64,000 bases of DNA from a bacterium (GTDB taxonomy: Bacteria; Planctomycetota; UBA1135; UBA2386): assembly GCA_030432695.1 (NCBI GenBank), contig JAUILN010000013.1:62001-126000 (forward strand), written 5' to 3'. How positions within the stretch are numbered: position 1 is the stretch's first letter; every line of letters begins with the position of its first letter. Shown piece after piece: positions 57,832 through 64,000 of the stretch. The position numbers and the translations under genes are program-made. The notes under the pieces are model-generated. The model was not told the DNA's origin, did not search any database, and worked only from the letters and a program-made list of their open reading frames with translations.

Positions 57832-58458
57832 TCAGCCGCCGGCCTCGGCGGCGCGGTACAGCCCCTGGGCGAGAGCGTAGTCGGCGACTTCGGCCGCCAG
57901 CTCGGCCGGGCGACGGCCCGTCGCCAGCGCGGCGCGAAGGTCGGTGGAATTCACGTCGTCGGCTGGGGCGTCGAGCCGATGGGCGAGCAGCGAATCCTTG
58001 TGCTTGAGGCGCAGGTCGAGGCCGCGCAGCGCCCGTTCGTCGAGGCGCTCGCTGCCGCGTCGCGGGAACACCGCGATCGAGCAGAGCTCGAGCAGCGAGT
58101 GGTGGTCGTGCCAGCGGTCGAGTTCGGCGACGTTGTCGCTGCCGATCAGCACGAACAGCGGGGCGTCCATACCGATCTCGGCGCGCAGTCGGCGCACGGT
58201 GTCGACGGTGTAGGAGCGGCCGCCACGGCGCAGTTCGTCGTCGCGTACCTCGACGCCGTCGAGGCCGGCGAAGGCCAGGCGGCACATCGCGAGGCGATGC
58301 TCACCCGATGCTGCGGCCGGGTCCTTCAGAGCGTGCGTGGCGCACGGCATCACCACCAGGCGGTCGACGTGGAGCGCTTCGCGGGCGGTCTCGGCGATGC
58401 GGCGGTGGGTGAGGTGCGGCGGGTCGAAGGCGCCGCCGAACAGGCAGACCCCGGTCAT
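57832..58458 (-). CDS. nadD: Nicotinate-nucleotide adenylyltransferase
   Basis: NadD converts nicotinate mononucleotide plus ATP to deamido-NAD. The 208-residue enzyme has the nucleotidyltransferase T1 motif CLFGGAFDPPHLTHRR near 5-20 (GxFDPxHxxH), VVMPCATHALKD, SYTVDTVRRLRAE, the LIGSDNVAELDRWHD motif near 100-114 and the C-terminal VNSTDLRAAL, the SxTxxR-like signature. Length is normal. The ATG at 58458 overlaps the hisS stop (ATGA at 58455-58458), so the two are coupled. Confidence 0.93.
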   Translation of the reverse strand: MTGVCLFGGAFDPPHLTHRRIAETAREALHVDRLVVMPCATHALKDPAAASGEHRLAMCRLAFAGLDGVEVRDDELRRGGRSYTVDTVRRLRAEIGMDAPLFVLIGSDNVAELDRWHDHHSLLELCSIAVFPRRGSERLDERALRGLDLRLKHKDSLLAHRLDAPADDVNSTDLRAALATGRRPAELAAEVADYALAQGLYRAAEAGG

Positions 58459-59753
58459 CGCTGGTCACCTCCGGTCGTCGTGTCGTGGAGGCGGGCGCGT
58501 ACGGTGGCGACGAGCTGCTCGTCGTCCGGTAGTTCCAGGTCCTCGCCATGGCGCAGGTCGCGCAGCTTGAAACTGCCACTCGCGACCTCCTCGGGTCCGA
58601 GCACGATCACCAACCGCGCGCCCTGGCGGTCGGCAGACTTGAACTGGGCTTTGAGCTTCTTCTGCTCGTGGTCCACGTCGGTCACCACGCCGCCCGCACG
58701 GAGGCGGTCCGCGACCTGGAAGGCCCGGACCCGTTCGTCGTCGGTGACCGCCGCCACGAATACGTCGAGCGACGGATCGCCGGGCAGGGGCGTGCTGCGG
58801 GTCTGCTTCGACAGGGCGACCAGCACCGGGATCACGCCGATCGCGAAGCCGGTGGCCCCGAGTTCCGGGCCGCCGGATTCATGAATCAGGGTGTCGTAGC
58901 GCCCGCCTCCGCAGATCGCCGAGCGCGCACCGACGTCGGGGCACTGCACCTCGAACACGGTGTGGGTGTAGTAGTCGAAGCCGCGGACGATGCCGGGGTC
59001 GACGGTGTAGTCGACTCCGAGCGCGTCGAGGCCGGCCAGCGTCTGGTCGAAACGGGTGCGGCTCGTGTCGGAGAGGTTGTCGAGGAAATGGGGGGCAGCT
59101 CGGTTGCTCGGCTGGCAACCGGCCACCTTGCAGTCGAGCATCCGGAACACGTTGCGCTCGAACCGCACCTTGCAGTCGTCGCAGCGCTCGGCGAGCACCG
59201 GACGGAAGTGCTCGCGCAGCACCTCGCGGAAGCGGTCGCGGTCCTGGTGGTCGCCGATGCTGTTGACCCGCAGCTCGAAGTTCTGCAGCTCCATTCCCGC
59301 GAACGAGCGCATCGCGACGGCCATGACCTCGGCGTCGAGCAAGGGACTCGAGGAACCGAGCGCCTCGACCCCGCACTGGTCGAACTGCCGACGGCGGCCG
59401 GCCTGTGGCTGCTCGGCCCGGAACATCGGCCCGTCGTAGTAGAACTTCTGGAACGGCCGACTCTTGTCGAGGTTGGCGCCCAGGTAGGCCCGGACCACCG
59501 AGGCGGTGCCTTCCGGGCGCAGGGCCAGGGTCTCCTCGTTGCGGGGGACCGTGAACATCTCCTTCTGGACCACGTCGGTGACCTCCCCCAGCGACCGGAC
59601 GAACAGTCGGAGGTCTTCGACGATCGGGGTCCGGATCTCCCGGTAGCCCGCGCCCTCGGCCACGCGGCGGAACGCCTCCGAGACGTATCGGTAGCGGCTG
59701 ACTTCGGCGGGGAGGAGGTCCTCCATGCCCTTGGGGGGCTCCAGGCGGCTCAT
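58455..59753 (-). CDS. hisS: Histidyl-tRNA synthetase
   Basis: This 432-residue class II aminoacyl-tRNA synthetase has the HisRS motifs RLEPPKGMEDLLPAE at the start, the motif 2 region RPEGTASVVRAYLG near 78-91 with GPMFRAEQPQAGRRRQFDQCGVEALG (quoted in part; near 107-130), EALG, then histidine-specific LVRGFDYYTHTVFEVQ near 260-272 and GGGRYDTLIHESGGPELGATGFAIG (in part). A C-terminal anticodon-binding domain follows. A TAGGTT -10-like element ends 6 bases before the ATG without a Shine-Dalgarno, so the mRNA may be leaderless. nadD is coupled downstream. Confidence 0.97.
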   Translation of the reverse strand: MSRLEPPKGMEDLLPAEVSRYRYVSEAFRRVAEGAGYREIRTPIVEDLRLFVRSLGEVTDVVQKEMFTVPRNEETLALRPEGTASVVRAYLGANLDKSRPFQKFYYDGPMFRAEQPQAGRRRQFDQCGVEALGSSSPLLDAEVMAVAMRSFAGMELQNFELRVNSIGDHQDRDRFREVLREHFRPVLAERCDDCKVRFERNVFRMLDCKVAGCQPSNRAAPHFLDNLSDTSRTRFDQTLAGLDALGVDYTVDPGIVRGFDYYTHTVFEVQCPDVGARSAICGGGRYDTLIHESGGPELGATGFAIGVIPVLVALSKQTRSTPLPGDPSLDVFVAAVTDDERVRAFQVADRLRAGGVVTDVDHEQKKLKAQFKSADRQGARLVIVLGPEEVASGSFKLRDLRHGEDLELPDDEQLVATVRARLHDTTTGGDQR

Positions 59754-59759
59754 CGGGGC

Positions 59760-59788
59760 AACCTAGCGGGCGTCGTGAGCGGGGGGAA
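59760..59788 (-). promoter_or_regulatory. Candidate leaderless promoter of hisS
   Basis: Read on the minus strand: TTCCCC (59788-59783) and TAGGTT (59765-59760), 17 bases apart, and only 6 bases before the hisS ATG at 59753. A weak match, but the position fits leaderless initiation. Confidence 0.28.
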
Positions 59789-59852
59789 GCGCGCGCCGCG
59801 CCAGCTGGAAGTCTGGGGGTTGGCGCGCACTCCCGCGGCCATCAAAACGCTG

Positions 59853-59881
59853 TTGCGTGGCCCTCGGTCCCCCGGTAGCGT
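59853..59881 (+). promoter_or_regulatory. Candidate promoter of the small lipoprotein
   Basis: TTGCGT (59853-59858) and TAGCGT (59876-59881) are 17 bases apart, giving a leader of about 60 bases to the ATG at 59949. The match is moderate. Confidence 0.33.
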
Positions 59882-59948
59882 CCGTGGTCCAGACGCCCGG
59901 GCTCCCCCGCCCGGGGCGCCCGAGATCCCTCACCCCTCCCTGACTCTC

Positions 59949-60341
59949 ATGCGCACGAACGTTTTCGTGAAGACCGGCCTGGTCCTGTCGATGGTCCTCG
60001 CCCTGGGTGCTTGCCGCTCGTTCAGCTGGCAGGGCCGGAACGCCAACCTGACCGAGCAGGAAGCTGCGCTGGGTCTCAAGGACGTGGCGACGCTGCAGGC
60101 CGAGTTCAACAAGGAGCGCCGCTGGAGCACGCTGAGCCGCACCATCGACGGCCGCACCAACGCTCTCGCCCGCGACCTGGACAACATCTGGTCCACGATC
60201 GACCGCCACCTGTTCAACTACTCGCGGACCGATCCCTACGTGAACCACGAGACCGACCAGAACTACTTCTCGGCGGTCCTGAGCAACGGCGTCGGCACGG
60301 GGATCTACACCAACGTCGTGCCGTGGATGCCGGTTGACTGA
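59949..60341 (+). CDS. Small lipoprotein, unknown
   Basis: This 130-residue lipoprotein has a clear signal peptide MRTNVFVKTGLVLSMVLALG with lipobox LALGAC (Cys near 22). The mature part is hydrophilic: a helical segment (LTEQEAALGLKDVATLQAEFNKERRW) is followed by LARDLDNIWSTIDRHLFNYSRTDPYVNHETDQ and a C-terminal Val/Pro tail. No known domain is recognised. The open frame continues upstream to 58548 across hisS antisense, but that part is a shadow. A perfect hairpin begins 13 bases after the stop. Confidence 0.82.
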   Translation: MRTNVFVKTGLVLSMVLALGACRSFSWQGRNANLTEQEAALGLKDVATLQAEFNKERRWSTLSRTIDGRTNALARDLDNIWSTIDRHLFNYSRTDPYVNHETDQNYFSAVLSNGVGTGIYTNVVPWMPVD

Positions 60342-60353
60342 GGATTGGGGGAC

Positions 60354-60368
60354 TGACGCTTCGCGTCA
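60354..60368 (+). terminator. Compact GC-rich hairpin after the small lipoprotein, likely terminator
   Basis: TGACGC (60354-60359), loop TTC, GCGTCA (60363-60368): a perfect 6-bp stem, 12 bases after the lipoprotein stop codon, followed by TT. It is the first of a series of hairpins in this spacer. Confidence 0.5.
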
Positions 60369-60388
60369 TTCCACTGACAGTGTTGTTG

Positions 60389-60542
60389 CCGAGCGCCGGG
60401 GGCGCTCGGTGGTCGGGCTCGCCCGACTTCGTCGGTCGACCCTTTGTGCTGCTGGCTGAGTTCCTTCGTCACTCAGCATGCTCGGCCTTTGTTGGCGACC
60501 GCCTGACGGCGGTCGCGGCCGGGCTCGAGCGCCGGGGGCGCT
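60389..60542. repeat. Cluster of perfect inverted repeats (hairpin-dense spacer)
   Basis: Within 154 bases five stems occur with no mismatch: 60389-60409 (CCGAGCGCC/GGCGCTCGG, 9 bp, loop 3), 60412-60428 (GTCGGGC/GCCCGAC, 7 bp, loop 3), 60456-60478 (GCTGAGT/ACTCAGC, 7 bp, loop 9), 60495-60516 (GCGACCGCC/GGCGGTCGC, 9 bp, loop 4) and 60528-60542 (AGCGCC/GGCGCT, 6 bp, loop 3, repeating the core of the first). No coding potential. It lies between convergent genes. Confidence 0.85.
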
Positions 60543-60696
60543 GGCCCCGGACGGGATGCCTGAACCGCGGTGTGGCGCACTCGCACCGGCGTCGTTCGCT
60601 CCCGGCGCGTTCCTGCAGGAACCCATCGCGCGTTCCCGCCCCGTTTGCTTCCGGTGCCTGGCACCTGATGCAAACGCCCAGCGCCGGCCCCCAGCC

Positions 60697-61323
60697 TCAG
60701 TAGATCAACAGGTACCAATCCCCCCGCAGCCGTCGATCGCAGTCCAGGATGCCCGGCGCGAACCGATCCGTATCCCGCCCCAGCGGTCGACTCCCGGCCG
60801 GCCGATCCGGCTCGTACACCAGCACGTAGTAGGCGTCCGACCACAGCATCCACGAGTACCGGAAGCACGAGCCGTGCTCGAAGTGCTCCCCAAATCCGGG
60901 GTCCTTGGTCCGCACCGCCTCCTGCATCCGCGCCTCGTGTCGGTCCAGGAACCACTGATCCGGCAGGTCGCGCCAGAGCCACAGCACCACGAGCGGGCTC
61001 CACAGCACCGCGCAGATCGCCAGGGCTCCCGCGATGCGCAAGCCACTCCGCCGTCGCCACCCCGCGAGCACCGCGACCAGGTGCGCCGTCCACCAGAGCT
61101 GGCCGAGAGCCGCCAGCAGCAGTCCGGCGAGCACCGCGAGGTCCGCGTGCCGTCCGCAGCGATCTACGAAGTCGACCTGGTACAGGGTCACCAGCGGCGC
61201 CCAGACGAATCCCCAGACCAGGGTCGTCACCCTGATCGCGCTCCGGATCTTCCGGAGCACGGACAGAAAGGACCGCCACTCGGCGGCGCCTTCGCCCGTG
61301 ACCAACGCGTCTAGATCGCCCAC
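60697..61323 (-). CDS. Small polytopic membrane protein, unknown
   Basis: This 208-residue protein starts with GTG at 61323, overlapping the end of rsmG by 13 bases. It has three hydrophobic segments (about 35-52, 60-90 and 96-115: WGFVWAPLVTLYQV, LAVLAGLLLAALGQLWWTAHLV, IAGALAICAVLWSPLVVLWLW), then a soluble C-terminal domain rich in Trp, Tyr and charged residues (SWMLWSDAYYVLVYEPDR). No family is recognised. Its last-in-operon place behind rsmG and the symporter suggests co-expression. The start is uncertain. Confidence 0.62.
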   Translation of the reverse strand: MGDLDALVTGEGAAEWRSFLSVLRKIRSAIRVTTLVWGFVWAPLVTLYQVDFVDRCGRHADLAVLAGLLLAALGQLWWTAHLVAVLAGWRRRSGLRIAGALAICAVLWSPLVVLWLWRDLPDQWFLDRHEARMQEAVRTKDPGFGEHFEHGSCFRYSWMLWSDAYYVLVYEPDRPAGSRPLGRDTDRFAPGILDCDRRLRGDWYLLIY

Positions 61324-61982
61324 CGCGCGACCCGCGCCGTCCGCGGCTCCGCGCTCGGCAGCCCGTAGTCCTGGCTCTCCGCGAGCCGCAGACCACCCGG
61401 CAACTCCGCTGGCATGTCGGTGGCCTGCGACACCCACAGCAGGAGACTTCCGCCGTCTCGCAGGAGCGGCCGCGCCAACCGCGCCACCGCCTCCGGCTCG
61501 GCGACCGCGCGCGCGGTGACCAGGTCGTAGGCTCCGACGTGCTGCGCAGCCTGCCGTTTCACCTGCGCCACGTCCAACCACAGCGACTCGGCCCGCATGC
61601 CGCACGCCGCCAGTGCTCGCTGGATCGCATCGAGCTTCTTGCGGGTCCGGTCACACAGCACCACCTCGCGGGTCCGGTCCTTGGCCGTCGCCACGAAGGC
61701 CACGCCGGGGAATCCGTTGCCGGTCCCCAGATCGAGGATGCGCTTCGCACCCTCCGGCAGGAGCGCCAGCCCCATCACCGAATCGAGCGCGTGCAGCCAC
61801 AGAGCCTCCTCCGGATCGCGGACCGCGGTGAGGTTCACGTGGCGGTTCTCCGCGAGCATCGCGTAGAGGAACGCGACCATCAGCTCGGCGTCCTTCAGCG
61901 ACAGACGGATGCCGCGCTCGTTCGCGGCGGCGGCGAGCCGCGGGGCCGGATCGCTGCGCCGAGGTGGGGGAGGCGGCTTCAT
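61311..61982 (-). CDS. rsmG: 16S rRNA (guanine527-N7) methyltransferase RsmG
   Basis: RsmG (GidB) methylates G527 of 16S rRNA using SAM. The 223-residue protein has AENRHVNLTAVRDPEEALWLHALDSV near 45-70 (the N-L-T-x-I/V and H-DS motif), the SAM motif ILDLGTGNGFPGVAFV near 84-99, LCDRTRKKLDAIQ near 110-122 and YDLVTARAVAEPEAV near 155-169. The start at 61982 (MKPPPPPRR) is 20 bp after the symporter stop; an open frame running further upstream lies antisense-like within the symporter gene and is rejected. Confidence 0.94.
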   Translation of the reverse strand: MKPPPPPRRSDPAPRLAAAANERGIRLSLKDAELMVAFLYAMLAENRHVNLTAVRDPEEALWLHALDSVMGLALLPEGAKRILDLGTGNGFPGVAFVATAKDRTREVVLCDRTRKKLDAIQRALAACGMRAESLWLDVAQVKRQAAQHVGAYDLVTARAVAEPEAVARLARPLLRDGGSLLLWVSQATDMPAELPGGLRLAESQDYGLPSAEPRTARVARWAI

Positions 61983-62002
61983 CGGCGCGGATCCAGTCCT
62001 TC

Positions 62003-63838
<1,836 letters not shown>

Positions 63839-63871
63839 CGTGTCGGGCGGGGGGGCACTGTCAACCGCGGA

Positions 63872-64000
63872 TCAAGGCGCGAGGGTCGCGTCCCCGCCGC
63901 GCAGCAGGGCCAGGGCGTGCTGCGGGTCGACGTCGGGCGGCACCCGGATCAGGTCGTCGAGGCGGCGGAACCAGGTGGTCTGCCGGCGCACGAGTCGGTG
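63872..64000 (-). CDS. miaA: tRNA dimethylallyltransferase, C-terminal end (partial)
   Basis: The frame is open to the window edge and encodes 42 residues beginning HRLVRRQTTWFRRLDDL and ending with a TGA at 63874-63872. The (R)RQ-TWFR segment is the characteristic C-terminal motif of MiaA, which adds a dimethylallyl group to A37 of tRNAs that read UNN codons. Only about one eighth of the protein is visible. It heads the leftward set with the symporter and rsmG. Confidence 0.8.
   Translation of the reverse strand, partial: HRLVRRQTTWFRRLDDLIRVPPDVDPQHALALLRGGDATLAP

Larger units (their letters stand above)
60342..60696. other. Convergent spacer between small lipoprotein and membrane protein genes (355 bp)
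   Basis: Besides the hairpins at 60354-60542 nothing else is recognisable; the remainder to 60696 has no gene or clear signal. The position between convergent genes fits a bidirectional termination region. Confidence 0.6.

Noticed and set aside
58548-59948. Upstream extension of the small lipoprotein frame
   Set aside because: It is antisense to hisS and would hide the signal peptide.

Overview
The window is GC-rich, densely coded chromosomal DNA from a Gram-negative-type bacterium. It is dominated by housekeeping genes: recA, alaS, rpmF, the plsX-fabH-fabG-acpP-fabF set, ddl, tgt, ruvB, ubiE/ubiX/ubiA-type genes, holA, mutL, infA, nadD, hisS, rsmG and the end of miaA. There is no phage, insertion sequence or CRISPR array. 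Large lipoproteins with SbsA-type Ig domains, many weak or absent Shine-Dalgarno sites, long non-coding gaps, membrane proteins with TPR/HEAT repeats, and a secreted GH2 enzyme and esterase together suggest a deep-branching Planctomycetota or similar lineage. That placement is inference from gene content, not a phylogeny.

Layout. 1-4.3 kb (+): envelope glycosylation genes, namely the tail of an unknown gene, a GT2, a GT4 and a polytopic TPR protein resembling TMTC glycosyltransferases. 4.3-6.2 kb (-): tatD and a membrane-anchored helical-repeat protein. 6.9-12.7 kb (+): two tandem paralogous giant lipoproteins. 13-19.3 kb (+): a DHH phosphoesterase, a metallophosphoesterase, recA and alaS. 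19.6-27 kb (+): rpmF and a type II fatty-acid synthesis set that lacks fabD and has unusually long gaps. 27.3-31.9 kb (+): a His-rich small protein, ddl and two membrane-anchored repeat proteins. 32.1-32.8 kb: tRNA-Leu(CAA) and a DUF4259-like protein. 33-42.9 kb (-): ruvB, tgt, a GH2 enzyme, nfu, a zinc-ribbon protein, an esterase-propeller fusion and a GT-C membrane protein. 43.3-46.5 kb (+): a third large lipoprotein. 46.7-53 kb (+): quinone genes around a CPBP protease, then holA and mutL. 53-60 kb: infA and a secreted protein (-), an M16 peptidase pair (+), then an MraY/WecA-like protein, nadD and hisS (-). 60-64 kb: a small lipoprotein (+), a hairpin-dense spacer, then miaA, an AGCS symporter, rsmG and a membrane protein (-).

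Two non-coding signals recur. Many spacers carry 2-5 head-to-tail copies of a 14-18 bp unit whose sequence differs from locus to locus; where such an array lies inside a gene, the unit is 15 or 18 bp and keeps the frame. The spacer after 60341 holds at least six perfect hairpins in about 190 bp. These, the lipoprotein family and the gene sets of unknown partnership (ddl plus repeat proteins; nfu plus zinc ribbon) are the least explained parts. No complete novel defence or mobile system is visible.
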